Notes: generated by a model not told the origin, from the sequence alone. Counted from the first letter of the stretch, positions 49,325 to 57,596 are shown. The stretch is DNA of 64,000 nt from Drouetiella hepatica Uher 2000/2452 (GCA_019359505.1 JAHHHD010000028.1:1-64000); one strand, 5' to 3'. Numbers and translations: made by a program.

Positions 49325-49362
49325 ACAAACCCCGCGATCCTGAATGCGATCGCGGGGTTTGT
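49325..49362 (-). terminator. bidirectional terminator
   Basis: ACAAACCCCGCGATC / GATCGCGGGGTTTGT, perfect 15-bp stem with an 8-nt loop and T/A runs, 3 nt from the stop of the RHH gene at 49365. Confidence 0.8.
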
Positions 49363-49364
49363 TT

Positions 49365-49649
49365 TTAAATATCGTCTGGAGCCTTGCCCTGCTTCAATCG
49401 ACTAATCGACAGTTTTAGTTTCTCGTTAACTAGCTGCTTGTTTTCGTATTCAACCTCTACGGACTCTTCCTGGAGAAGCCCAGGCAAGCCCCGTTCCACC
49501 GCCATGCGGATCATTGTGGCGCGATCAACATTTCGACGCTCTGCAATCTCTTCCAGCCTTCTCAAAGCAGGCTTGGGCAGGCGGAGCGAGATTTGCTCCA
49601 TGTTGTCATCTTTTGGCGGCATGGTCACAGGGTCTTGTTTTGGATTCAT
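49365..49649 (-). CDS. ribbon-helix-helix (CopG-like) regulator
   Basis: A 94-residue protein from Met 49649 (MNPKQDPVTMPPKDDN). EQISLRLPKPALRRLEEIAE, RRNVDRATMIRMAVERGL is a clear RHH fold; the C-terminus is a charged helix. Divergent from the translocation-module operon that begins at 49810, which it may control. Confidence 0.75.
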   Translation of the reverse strand: MNPKQDPVTMPPKDDNMEQISLRLPKPALRRLEEIAERRNVDRATMIRMAVERGLPGLLQEESVEVEYENKQLVNEKLKLSISRLKQGKAPDDI

Positions 49650-49809
49650 TTTACTCGCCTCTCTTGTCACAAAATTCAGATAAATCTCATTAAAGCAATT
49701 TTTGAATCCCACTTGAACCTCACTTGGGATTTATGTGCTATTTTTTGTTTAGTTGCTCCACCGGACTCAAACCGGAATCCGGAGCGGAATCTGTTTTCAG
49801 TCCGGCACC

Positions 49810-50055
49810 ATGCAGACCGAAATTGTCCAAGACGACTGGAGTAGCGAGGATTTGCGGCGCGAGCTGCTGATCTGGGCAAACATCGAACTGAAGCGATCGC
49901 AGTTCTATCTATGGCTGAAGCACGCCTATATCAAGCCGCAACAGCCAAACGTTTACACGGATAGCGATCGAGCTAAGTTGCTAAGATTTGCCCACCTGAT
50001 GCAACGCTATCGCAGCCTCAAGCTTGCCAGCAAAAAACTCTACGAATCCTTATAG
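49810..50055 (+). CDS. small helical protein, start of translocation-module operon
   Basis: An 81-residue protein from Met 49810 (MQTEIVQDDWSSEDLRRELL). Contains a basic helix-turn-helix-like C-terminus (DRAKLLRFAHLMQRYRSLKL). Could be a small DNA-binding accessory protein. Followed after 9 nt by the next gene. Confidence 0.55.
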   Translation: MQTEIVQDDWSSEDLRRELLIWANIELKRSQFYLWLKHAYIKPQQPNVYTDSDRAKLLRFAHLMQRYRSLKLASKKLYESL

Positions 50056-50064
50056 GAGCCAAAG

Positions 50065-50532
50065 ATGCCTACAGAACAAGAACAGCAAATGTTTGAGCAA
50101 TTGCACGGAAAGCGACCCGAACTCAAACGCCCCACCCACCCGACCACAGCCCGATCGCCCCACCAATCCAAGCCCAGCGACAGCGCCCAGGTCAATCAAG
50201 TGCGCCAGCAATCCCAAAGCGCGATCGGACTTGCCAGCCAGGGCATCATTGGCAGCTCCGGCGAATCTTTGCAAAAGCTAGATCAGCAGCTATCCCGCTT
50301 TGAAGATCGCTACGTCACCACCGTGCAGCAGCGCATTGCTGAAGTTCCTGCCCGAATTGAGGCAAAACTAGCCGCCGCATTGACTTGGGGGCAAGAAGGG
50401 ATTGACCCGCTAGATGCGCTGTTCGCTGAGCTGGAGGCCTGGGATGTTGCTGAAGTCAGCAGCATTGACCAGTTCTTGTTTGGAGAGAAGGCGCTCGCGT
50501 CCCTGCCCACCTCACAGCAGCTTTCGGAATAG
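50065..50532 (+). CDS. hypothetical helical protein
   Basis: A 155-residue protein with a Pro/Ser/Gln-rich N-terminus and a long helix (GESLQKLDQQLSRFEDRYVT, TVQQRIAEVPARIEAKLAAA). RBS GGAG 11 nt upstream. No family recognised. Confidence 0.6.
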   Translation: MPTEQEQQMFEQLHGKRPELKRPTHPTTARSPHQSKPSDSAQVNQVRQQSQSAIGLASQGIIGSSGESLQKLDQQLSRFEDRYVTTVQQRIAEVPARIEAKLAAALTWGQEGIDPLDALFAELEAWDVAEVSSIDQFLFGEKALASLPTSQQLSE

Positions 50533-50544
50533 TCCACAAATTAG

Positions 50545-50578
50545 AGCCAGTCCCGACTTTGCACGGCTGGGGCTGGCT
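50545..50578 (+). promoter_or_regulatory. intergenic hairpin
   Basis: AGCCAGTCCC / GGGGCTGGCT, 10-bp stem with one wobble, no long T-run; possible attenuator between operon genes. Confidence 0.4.
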
Positions 50579-50612
50579 GTTTATCCACTAATACCACTCA
50601 GAGGATTTTTCA

Positions 50613-51107
50613 ATGCTAAGCGAAAGCGATCGCGCCCATCCAGACACCAAGCCCAGGCCCCGTATGGATTTTGGGGCAGTCTTCGACGACGAAAACGATC
50701 GCTCTGACACGAGACAAGCAGCCCCACATGATTCATGGGCGATCTTGATTGGGCTGGAGGCTCTAACAGCAGAGCAACAGAAGGATATAGGGTTTTTGTT
50801 TGAGGAGATTAAGCGAGTCTCTGTCTTGGAATTAAAGGTTGAGCGCTTGGATAGCACGGTCAAGACACTCGAAGACATTCTGGACAATAGCGACAAAAAA
50901 GCAATTCGGATAACGACCCGCCGCTATCAGGTCAGCGAGTTCATGCGGTTCATCGGCATGACAGCTCTAGGTTTTACTGCGGTTCTGTTCGTCGGCTCTA
51001 CTCTGTCCGGCGATCGCCTTCAGAAGGATGAATATGCCCAGACTGCCGTACTCGCTGGACTGACAGCAGTTACAGCAATGTCGATCGGCTTCAACTTGCA
51101 GGATTGA
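50613..51107 (+). CDS. membrane protein with cytoplasmic coiled coil
   Basis: A 164-residue protein. The first ~100 residues are soluble with a helix VSVLELKVERLDSTVKTLED; two membrane helices follow (MRFIGMTALGFTAVLFVGST and TAVLAGLTAVTAMSIGF). Likely an inner-membrane component working with the ATPase encoded at 52183. Confidence 0.6.
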   Translation: MLSESDRAHPDTKPRPRMDFGAVFDDENDRSDTRQAAPHDSWAILIGLEALTAEQQKDIGFLFEEIKRVSVLELKVERLDSTVKTLEDILDNSDKKAIRITTRRYQVSEFMRFIGMTALGFTAVLFVGSTLSGDRLQKDEYAQTAVLAGLTAVTAMSIGFNLQD

Positions 51108-51204
51108 GCCAGTCATCTCATCCTCCAAAATAAAGCAGGGCTGAGCAACGCCCAACCCCGCCAATACATTCGTGCCCACATTCTAACTGTTTGGAGGATG
51201 CCCG

Positions 51205-51558
51205 ATGCTACGACTCATCACGATCGCCGCCGCTGCCCTGGGCGCTGCCATTGCTGGAAGCAACTTCTTTACCGATTTCACCAATCACAAGAACTGGCGT
51301 AGCTTCGGGCAGTACGAAGTGATCACCCAATACGATGCAGGATTCTATTCAGCCTGTGGAGCGCTTTTAGGAGGAGCGATCGGACTCAGCGTTGAATTGG
51401 CGCTAACCCGCTACTTGATTTACCGCAATAGCGACAGACTTCGCCGCGAACTGCTTCAGATGCGAGATTTACCCGGAGTCACGCCTGAGCAACAGCAAGC
51501 GATCGACCTCACCCTTGCAGGGATTGCAGAAAACAAAGCCAGAGCCATAAGAACATGA
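51205..51558 (+). CDS. two-helix membrane protein
   Basis: A 117-residue protein: N-terminal hydrophobic helix (LITIAAAALGAAIAGSNFF), a second at residues ~47-70 (YSACGALLGGAIGLSVELAL), then a helical tail with RRELLQMRDLPGVTPEQQQA. GGAGG precedes the start. Overlaps the next gene by 4 nt. Confidence 0.6.
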   Translation: MLRLITIAAAALGAAIAGSNFFTDFTNHKNWRSFGQYEVITQYDAGFYSACGALLGGAIGLSVELALTRYLIYRNSDRLRRELLQMRDLPGVTPEQQQAIDLTLAGIAENKARAIRT

Positions 51559-52199
51559 ACCTCAAAGCGGTCATCTTGCTCCCGTTGGTGGCAGCGGCGG
51601 GCATCACGATTTTTGCCACCAGCCTCAGACCTCAGATTCCTAACCTCAATATCGCCGTTCCCGGTGCAGCCGTAGCCTCTGCACCCCAACCGGAAGGGCA
51701 GCTTGCCAGTCCTGTGCTCACCAAAGGCGAAGACAAATCACGGGTTGCTGTGGCGCGGGATGCTTACCTTGACAAGGCGATCGACACCATTGATAGCCAG
51801 CTTGCAAACATTGTCTGCACCCGCAAAAACCTCTACCTGAGCCAAGCTCAAGAGTGGAGCCGTCAAACCGGAGGCAGTACCGAAAAGTGGCTACTCGATC
51901 GTCTGGATGTCCTTAAGAGCGATCGGGCTAAGAATCCTAATGCTTTCACCGGGCTGGATGGCAGTACCGACCAATTCACTTACAGCAAGGATTTCAGCCT
52001 AGATGCCTTAGCGCTGATGACCGCTCTGCAAGAGCAGTATCGCGGTGAGGTCAACAGGGGCTGCGTGACCAACTTTGCCACCAGCTTTCAGGAGCTAGAC
52101 AAGTTTCAACGCGAAGCCCAGACCTATCGGGCATTGCTTGAACAACGCCAGCAGCAGTTCACAGAAGCGTCAGGAGAGGGTAATGGTAGCAATCAATAG
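51555..52199 (+). CDS. membrane-anchored or exported helical protein
   Basis: A 214-residue protein: N-terminal hydrophobic segment (LKAVILLPLVAAAGITIFAT) followed by a Pro/Ala linker and an extracytoplasmic-looking helical domain with two Cys (IVCTRKNL and NRGCVTN). Could be a periplasmic part of the translocation apparatus. Overlaps the ATPase start by 17 nt. Confidence 0.6.
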   Translation: MNLKAVILLPLVAAAGITIFATSLRPQIPNLNIAVPGAAVASAPQPEGQLASPVLTKGEDKSRVAVARDAYLDKAIDTIDSQLANIVCTRKNLYLSQAQEWSRQTGGSTEKWLLDRLDVLKSDRAKNPNAFTGLDGSTDQFTYSKDFSLDALALMTALQEQYRGEVNRGCVTNFATSFQELDKFQREAQTYRALLEQRQQQFTEASGEGNGSNQ

Positions 52200-53577
52200 C
52201 GACCGACAATCCAAAGGGCGCAACGCCATGACCTCTATGTTTGGTGCTGCTTTGAGTCTGTGGTTTCTCAACGCTGCCTACACCAGCCCAGCCGCCTTCA
52301 TCATGAGAGCGTTTCTGTTCTTGTCTGGCTCTGCGGTGCTAAGCGCCTCAGTGCATCGGACAGTGAGGCACAGGCTTGGCCCTCAAGATTTCTGGGATGG
52401 CATTACCGAAGTGTTGGCAGATGATGTTGCAGCTACCGGAACGCTGCTATTGAAGTCAGCCGATCGCGCTACTGCACCACTTGACCGGATTGTGTACGAT
52501 CGCCTCCCAGCGTCAATTCAGCGCAGTTTGCCTCCCGCGTCGGTAGGTGATACCGCCTGGTTTGAGCAGGTTGCTTTCTGGCGCGACTCTAAGTTCATTT
52601 TTGGGCGCAAGGGCACAGGTAAATCGGTGCTGATGGGCTATGAGTCGTGGGTCATCAAGTCTACAGATCCAGAGGCAATGCTGTTTGTTCTAGATCCTCA
52701 CCTGGATGCTGAAAGTTTGTGGTTTGGCGGAAACTCTGAACTGATTAAAGCCCATTGCTACAAGTCCATTCAAGACTTTGCCCGCATCTTTGACCTGGTT
52801 GCCTCTGAGCTGGATGACCGCAAGACTCAAGGCGATCGCCGCCGCCCATTATGCAAAATTATTGCGGATGAGTGGGAGTCCATTATCAATGGCTTTGCCA
52901 GCTTACCCGCCCGGTTTCCAGAGGGTGACGATCGCCATGATGAAGCCGTAAAGCTATCGGTCTATGCCGAAAAGATTCCAGCGATCGCCGCGTTCATTCA
53001 GGATGAAGGGCAAAAGTTTCAGGTGGAATGCACGATCGGCGCTCATGGAGGCAAAACCAAACGATCGGGTATTGACTCAGACATCCTGCTTCAGATGCAC
53101 TGGATCGCCTGTGATGACGCGCTGACTATGCCCAATACGCCTTTGCTGCAAGTGGTCAAAGGCGAGGCGCAAAAGCTAGAAGCCAATCGCCGTCGTCTGC
53201 TGCCTTACGCGGGTGAGCATCAGAAGTTTGCAGGAACCGCTATTCTGCGGTGCGTCAAGTCCAGAAGCAAAACAGAGCCTTGCCTAAAAGCGGTTGGGCT
53301 GCCCTGGATTGACTTTGAAGGCGCTGAGGTGATGGCGATCGCGCCTGAGCCAGTAGACGCTCATGTGGCAGACGCTCCTCAGTCAGAAGAAGAGGCTTGG
53401 CTGCAAGAAAATCGGGCGAAGCTAGTCGAGGTTTATCGGTCTGGCACGACCTCTCTTCGCAAACTTTGCGAGACATTTGATGTCGCCAGAGACAGTCGAA
53501 AGGGCAGATTGATTGCTGACTTTCTTCAGCAGATGAGAGCGATCGATGATGCCGAGCTTGAGCCAGATGCCGCATAG
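52183..53577 (+). CDS. VirD4/TraD/FtsK-like DNA-translocating ATPase
   Basis: A 464-residue protein from Met 52183 (GGAGAGGG upstream). Two N-terminal membrane helices (about 15-34 and 38-57) precede the motor: Walker A GRKGTGKS at 141-148, MLFVLDPHLD, a Walker-B-like CKIIADEWESI, and IGAHGGKTKRSGIDSDILLQ. The C-terminus has an HTH-like YRSGTTSLRKLCETFDVARD. The size and layout fit coupling proteins that pass DNA to a secretion channel; no VirB4 or relaxase is seen nearby. Confidence 0.72.
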   Translation: MVAINSDRQSKGRNAMTSMFGAALSLWFLNAAYTSPAAFIMRAFLFLSGSAVLSASVHRTVRHRLGPQDFWDGITEVLADDVAATGTLLLKSADRATAPLDRIVYDRLPASIQRSLPPASVGDTAWFEQVAFWRDSKFIFGRKGTGKSVLMGYESWVIKSTDPEAMLFVLDPHLDAESLWFGGNSELIKAHCYKSIQDFARIFDLVASELDDRKTQGDRRRPLCKIIADEWESIINGFASLPARFPEGDDRHDEAVKLSVYAEKIPAIAAFIQDEGQKFQVECTIGAHGGKTKRSGIDSDILLQMHWIACDDALTMPNTPLLQVVKGEAQKLEANRRRLLPYAGEHQKFAGTAILRCVKSRSKTEPCLKAVGLPWIDFEGAEVMAIAPEPVDAHVADAPQSEEEAWLQENRAKLVEVYRSGTTSLRKLCETFDVARDSRKGRLIADFLQQMRAIDDAELEPDAA

Positions 53578-53595
53578 GCAAAAACGGCACTTTTA

Positions 53596-53740
53596 GCGCT
53601 TCCACCACCACCACCACCAGCGCGACCACGAAAAATCAGTACTTTCAGCCCTCAAAGTGGTCGCGTGGTCGCGCTGGTGGAAGCGCATTTCGACCACAAA
53701 ACGCGACCACGACCACCCCAACGCGACCACTTTCTACCGG
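53596..53740. repeat. CGACCAC iterons and long inverted repeat
   Basis: An inverted repeat of about 30 nt, GCGCTTCCACCA...CCAGCGCGACCACG (53596-53630) against its reverse (53656-53686), the left arm carrying extra CCA triplets. Seven CGACCAC/GTGGTCG copies lie across both arms and 53690-53730. Candidate origin of transfer, replication or partition; the intergenic location after the translocase gene fits. Confidence 0.7.
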
Positions 53741-53752
53741 AGTTTTAAAACC

Positions 53753-54007
53753 ATGACAGACCTAATTGGTAAAGTTTGCCTTGTACTCGTGACCATAGGA
53801 CTGCTCTCTACAGGCATCACCCGATGCTCGATCGATTTGGAGAATGGAGCCAAATTTATGCGAGGTGTTGGTGGCTCCATGCTGGGCACAAGTAACCCAG
53901 AAATCGGCGGGAACTGTGAGGACGGCGTTTGTGTTGAAAGCGGTCGTCCGACTCAGAGCTTCGATCGCCCTAGGCAGCCTACTCAATTCAATCAACCCAG
54001 CCGCTAG
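53753..54007 (+). CDS. small single-helix membrane protein
   Basis: An 84-residue protein from Met 53753 (MTDLIGKVCLVLVTIGLLST), one N-terminal membrane helix, then a polar region with CEDGVC and a Pro/Gln-rich end. Starting here rather than at 53657 leaves the repeat region non-coding. Function unknown. Confidence 0.55.
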   Translation: MTDLIGKVCLVLVTIGLLSTGITRCSIDLENGAKFMRGVGGSMLGTSNPEIGGNCEDGVCVESGRPTQSFDRPRQPTQFNQPSR

Positions 54008-54020
54008 GAGTAAACCAGCA

Positions 54021-54260
54021 ATGCAAGCGATCGAATTTCTTCAAGGATTTGGATGGATTTGCGTTGCTGCCTACTGCCTCAATGGACTGGGATTAGTGCC
54101 TACGTCCTGGATTAATGCAGCTCAGTCCAGGGCGGGTATCCCGGTTGAAGCAGTGAGCAGCCCTAGCCCGTCATCTAGCCCAGTCCCATCGGCAACACCC
54201 AGCCCAACCACGACACCGCAGGAGTCATCAGGTGACAAGCAGTTCAGCACCCAGCAATAG
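54021..54260 (+). CDS. small membrane protein with Ser/Pro/Thr tail
   Basis: A 79-residue protein from Met 54021 with TAGGAG upstream. One helix (FGWICVAAYCLNGLGLVPTS), then a low-complexity tail (SSPSPSSSPVPSATPSPTTT) of the kind exposed outside the membrane. Overlaps the next gene by 29 nt. Confidence 0.55.
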   Translation: MQAIEFLQGFGWICVAAYCLNGLGLVPTSWINAAQSRAGIPVEAVSSPSPSSSPVPSATPSPTTTPQESSGDKQFSTQQ

Positions 54261-55590
54261 CGCAATTGTTAAGTATGGGGCGATTCAGCCCCATGTCCAT
54301 GACACCTATCGCCACCGCTGGGGTTTTGATGAGGATGAGGACTTTGCAGCAGAAGATGCACGAGAAGCCTATGAGCAGTCGGTAAACTGGCGATCGCCCA
54401 ATGCTGCTAAATCAGCGGCGTATCAGGCAGGGCGAGGCACAAGGGAGGCGATCGGTAGTGCAGCCGCCGCAATTCAGGCTTTGGAATACACTCCGCCACA
54501 GTGGATAGGTGATGTTGCCGCCGCTGAGCTGGAGGGCATCAAAAAAGAGTTGGCACGACAGAACAGATTGGCTCATCGGCAGGTCTACAGTAAGCTTCTG
54601 TCGTGGAATACCTATTCGTTGGGCTTAGCGCTGCTGACTATGGGCACTGTGAATGTATACATGGCGCTAGCAAGTCAGTTCAGCCTGCCTCTCGGTCAGT
54701 ATGCCGATCGCGGCTTTGTGGGCACAACTGATGCCGTCTACACAAAGGAAATCAAAGAGGGAGATAACATCAACGGCTACACCGTGACCAGTGGCTTTGG
54801 AGAGCGAGATGCACCGGACACGAATCAAGGCAAGGGATCGAGCTTCCATGAGGGCGTTGACCTAGATACCCCAGAAGGCACGAACCTCTACATGATTGGC
54901 GAAGGCGGAACGGTTGAGTGTGAGCAGCAGCCAGAGGGGGCTGGTACCTATGCCATCATCACCCCTAAAGGATTGCCTTACACCTTCAAGGCAATGCACC
55001 TGAGCAAATGTGAGGCGGGTGAGTACCAGACAGGCTTAGCGTTTGGGCAAACAGGCAACACGGGAAACTCATCAGGCGCTCATCTCCACTGGGGGATGTT
55101 CAAAGATGGTAAGGCGATCGCCCCCACCGAAGGCTATCTCTGGTGGGCGTTAACCGGGAACGCGCCGAAGCCGCATGGAGGCGCTTTGGCTGAGACTGGA
55201 TTCGACGGCGTGGATGACTTTGCTAAGGCGATCGCCCAACAGGAAAGCGGCGGCGATATTAGCATCGTCAATTCGATCGGCGCGATGGGAAAGTATCAGT
55301 TCATGCCCGATACGCTGGACTCTATCTCTCAGTCCTGCTTTGGTCGGCAAGTCAGCCATGATGAATTTCTAGCCAGTGAAACAATGCAAGATCAGGCGGC
55401 TAAGTGCTATTGGCAGCCTGAAATCAACAAAGTACAGCAAGCAACCTCCGACCCGGTGCAGCAGTGTCGAATGATGGCAAGCTACCACTACTCAGGCGAT
55501 GCTGAAGCCTGGGACAGTAATGCTAGTCAGGTCGATGCTCCAACTATTGCGGATTACACAAAGCAGGTTTGTGGCAAGATTCAAGGTTGA
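54232..55590 (+). CDS. bifunctional peptidoglycan hydrolase (M23 peptidase + lytic transglycosylase-like)
   Basis: A 452-residue protein, GTG start. A membrane helix near 121-147 follows a cytoplasmic N-terminus. Then an M23 endopeptidase with SSFHEGVDLDTPEG (HxxxD), TGNTGNSSGAHLHWGM (HxH). The last ~120 residues are SLT/lysozyme-like: FAKAIAQQESGGDISIVNSI, GAMGKYQFMPDTLD with the catalytic Glu in QQESGG. Such enzymes open the wall for conjugation machines (VirB1-like) or phage entry. Membrane-anchored in operon with the ATPase. Confidence 0.82.
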   Translation: MTSSSAPSNSAIVKYGAIQPHVHDTYRHRWGFDEDEDFAAEDAREAYEQSVNWRSPNAAKSAAYQAGRGTREAIGSAAAAIQALEYTPPQWIGDVAAAELEGIKKELARQNRLAHRQVYSKLLSWNTYSLGLALLTMGTVNVYMALASQFSLPLGQYADRGFVGTTDAVYTKEIKEGDNINGYTVTSGFGERDAPDTNQGKGSSFHEGVDLDTPEGTNLYMIGEGGTVECEQQPEGAGTYAIITPKGLPYTFKAMHLSKCEAGEYQTGLAFGQTGNTGNSSGAHLHWGMFKDGKAIAPTEGYLWWALTGNAPKPHGGALAETGFDGVDDFAKAIAQQESGGDISIVNSIGAMGKYQFMPDTLDSISQSCFGRQVSHDEFLASETMQDQAAKCYWQPEINKVQQATSDPVQQCRMMASYHYSGDAEAWDSNASQVDAPTIADYTKQVCGKIQG

Positions 55591-55609
55591 AGGTTAAAGG
55601 AAACTTCTG

Positions 55610-55837
55610 ATGAGATATTTCACTCAAGCTGAAGCAGATGAGATCGCAGTACTTGCGGCAAAGGCACAAGGAATCGCAGATCAGATATCGGGCACACTTA
55701 GAAAGTTGAAGCAGTGTTCACCTGACAGCCAGCAGTGGAACGAGATTGATCAGAGATACCACCTGCTAAGAGCAGAGTACTTTGAGGTTAGCGATGCCAT
55801 ACATGCTATTAAGGAGCGGGTGGAGTCTGAGGACTAA
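55610..55837 (+). CDS. small helical protein
   Basis: A 75-residue protein (YFTQAEADEIAVLAAKAQGI, LKQCSPDSQQWNEIDQRYHL) 19 nt after the hydrolase. Predicted two-helix hairpin. No family recognised. Confidence 0.55.
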   Translation: MRYFTQAEADEIAVLAAKAQGIADQISGTLRKLKQCSPDSQQWNEIDQRYHLLRAEYFEVSDAIHAIKERVESED

Positions 55838-55899
55838 CAGTTCACAACATAACCCCCCACGATCGAAGCGCGATCGCGAGGTTTTGTTTTGAGTCTAAA

Positions 55900-56430
55900 C
55901 TAGCTGGCAGTTTTTGTTCGCTTTGAAGCACTAGCCTTCGCCCGTGCTTCAAAGCTCGGAAAGTTAATTATATTAGCAGAATTCTTTGCTGCCTCCCAAA
56001 CCTCATTCACAATATCGATTAACGGCGGAATGACAATCAGGACATACTGCCCTAAGTCTTTTTTCTTCTTGCTGGCGACTTTCAAAGCTTTTGGCATCTG
56101 TTCATGAAAGTCTGCCCAGTCTGTTCTCACCCAGAAAGCTTCTTCATCAATGACCACAATTTGCTTGTCTCTCAGGGTGTCATCAAATCCGCTCTTGTCC
56201 AAAAATTCAATGATTTTTTTGACGGTTTGAAGAGAGGCTTGCTGTCTAAGATTTTTGATGGCTCGAATCTCTAGAATTTGCTCCCAAGTGTAGAGTACCG
56301 TTGGTTTTTGAGCAGATCCTACCCGTTCTGGAATGATAAGGTTTGCTCTTTCCAGGTATTGCAGACGATTGGACGTGGTTCCTGTAAGAGCCAAAGTTTC
56401 TTGTCTAGTAAAGCCCTCAATGAGACTCAT
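55900..56430 (-). CDS. MerR-like HTH protein
   Basis: A 176-residue protein. Residues 6-75 match a MerR-type winged helix: FTRQETLALTGTTSNRLQYL, ERANLIIPERVG and YTWEQILEIRAIKNLRQQ. The rest (VVIDEEAFWVRTDWADFHEQ) is an unassigned domain with a basic tail. Similar proteins are common in cyanobacteria. May regulate the small basic protein gene transcribed divergently at 56608. Confidence 0.7.
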   Translation of the reverse strand: MSLIEGFTRQETLALTGTTSNRLQYLERANLIIPERVGSAQKPTVLYTWEQILEIRAIKNLRQQASLQTVKKIIEFLDKSGFDDTLRDKQIVVIDEEAFWVRTDWADFHEQMPKALKVASKKKKDLGQYVLIVIPPLIDIVNEVWEAAKNSANIINFPSFEARAKASASKRTKTAS

Positions 56431-56552
56431 GGCTAATTCTGCAAAATATAAACGTTGATTGACTCAGTAAATTTACTATTCATATATAAAGAAAATGTGA
56501 GTTTACGTATTCTTTCTAATGAAATTTAGAATACGTTCAGGTTAGTGTAAAG

Positions 56553-56581
56553 GCATGAGTTAGCTGATACCTAGCTCATGC
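56553..56581 (+). promoter_or_regulatory. leader hairpin of small basic protein gene
   Basis: GCATGAGTTAG / CTAGCTCATGC, 11 bp with one G-U pair and 7-nt loop, 26 nt before the ATG at 56608. Confidence 0.5.
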
Positions 56582-56607
56582 TCACCTTATAACCTCTAGG
56601 AGGTCTT

Positions 56608-56736
56608 ATGTCAGGACGTAAAACAGGCGCGAAAGCAGCACAGGCTGCATCTAAGGTGCTTCGGAGCAAAACGGCTGGCAAGGCGGCTAAAACTGCTGCT
56701 GCGTCTGCCTTATCTCAACGGGCACCTAAGAAGTAG
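56608..56736 (+). CDS. 42-aa basic Ala/Lys-rich protein
   Basis: MSGRKTGAKAAQAASKVLRS, then KTAGKAAKTAAASALSQRAP and KK. AGGAGG is 4 nt upstream of the ATG and a perfect terminator follows, so it is a complete single-gene unit. I recognise similar tiny MSGRKTGAKAA proteins in cyanobacteria; their role is unknown to me. Likely nucleic-acid binding by composition. Confidence 0.75.
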   Translation: MSGRKTGAKAAQAASKVLRSKTAGKAAKTAAASALSQRAPKK

Positions 56737-56764
56737 TTTACCCGGTTAGGGTGACTACTTAACA

Positions 56765-56802
56765 GTTAAGCCCCTTGATCCAATGCGCTCAAGGGGCTTA
56801 AC
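56765..56802 (+). terminator. intrinsic terminator
   Basis: GTTAAGCCCCTTGA / TCAAGGGGCTTAAC, perfect 14-bp stem with 10-nt loop, downstream of the 42-aa gene. Confidence 0.75.
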
Positions 56803-56842
56803 TATGTCTGTAAAAGATATTGCCCTTCTGGCAGTCTATTAA

Positions 56843-57042
56843 TACTTCCTCCCAACCCGGTTATTTATTGGGAAGATTAGCCCAAAAATCCCAGTAGCCT
56901 ACTACTGCTCCGTCTGTCTAAGTCACCTGCGATCGCAAGCACATCAACTTGTGCGCCTGTAAAATCTATCTTTTCATGTGGCTTCCAGCGGCGCAGACCG
57001 CCTTTCTGTGCGGCTGTAACTCGTTAATTATCAGTACCCTGC
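56843..57042. repeat. inverted duplicated block B, right copy
   Basis: Reverse complement of 49033-49233 with scattered substitutions and one 1-nt length change. No intact gene is evident except the 3' end of the gene at 57024. Confidence 0.8.
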
Positions 57043-57221
57043 GATTGTTTGATTGTGAGAATTGCAGCACCAAGCGCCTGCTCTATCAATCCGATAGCAC
57101 GAGTTTGATAACAGTTCGTTGGAGACGCTCTGACAATTGCGCTGATCAATGATTGAGCAGCACTCCTTATTTCAGGGTAATCGTCAAGGCGATCGGCTGG
57201 TTCGGTTGGGTTGGTGGTCAT
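57024..57221 (-). CDS. small hypothetical protein sharing C-terminus with 48697 gene
   Basis: A 65-residue protein (EIRSAAQSLISAIVRASPTN) overlapping the XRE stop by 4 nt. Its last residues SQGTDN equal those of the interrupted gene at 48697-49050 because both run into block B. Confidence 0.55.
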   Translation of the reverse strand: MTTNPTEPADRLDDYPEIRSAAQSLISAIVRASPTNCYQTRAIGLIEQALGAAILTIKQSQGTDN

Positions 57222-57454
57222 GGGTTAGGAAACTCTCTAGCGTCGCAGCCAAACAGATCACAAAGCGTCTTGATCTGCTGAATTGAGAACGCTGGCTGCT
57301 GAGTGCCATTCTCCCAAGTGCTTATGGTTTGCCGGGTCACGCCAAGCTTTTGCCCCAGCTCAGCTTGACTTAGCTCAATCATGCGCCGCTGCATTCCCAG
57401 CCACGCACCAAACTTTGGGGGGTTCATTTGTCCAATCGTTAATTGGGTTGTCAT
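57218..57454 (-). CDS. XRE-family regulator (diverged counterpart of 47748 gene)
   Basis: A 78-residue HTH protein: FGAWLGMQRRMIELSQAELG, QKLGVTRQTISTWENGTQQP and FSIQQIKTLCDLFGCD. Same size and placement as the regulator at 47748, relative to the inverted blocks. Its promoter has paired 18-bp repeats with 20-bp period. Confidence 0.85.
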   Translation of the reverse strand: MTTQLTIGQMNPPKFGAWLGMQRRMIELSQAELGQKLGVTRQTISTWENGTQQPAFSIQQIKTLCDLFGCDAREFPNP

Positions 57455-57498
57455 GTCAATCTTATTTTACCTATTCCAGATTAATCTATCATAAATAC

Positions 57499-57536
57499 GA
57501 CAGATTGACTTGACATATGACAGATTAACTTGACAT
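57499..57536. promoter_or_regulatory. paired 18-bp operator-like repeats
   Basis: GACAGATTGACTTGACAT (57499-57516) and GACAGATTAACTTGACAT (57519-57536), one mismatch, 20-bp period, upstream of the XRE gene. Confidence 0.6.
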
Positions 57537-57596
57537 CCTGATTACTAGGAAAAGCGGCTCGCCGACCAAAGTTAACCGTTTTTCCCAAGACAAAAC

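Noticed and set aside
53657-53752. N-terminal extension of the 84-aa membrane protein
   Set aside because: It would translate the iteron/inverted-repeat region into a low-complexity basic stretch; Met 53753 gives a normal N-terminal membrane helix.
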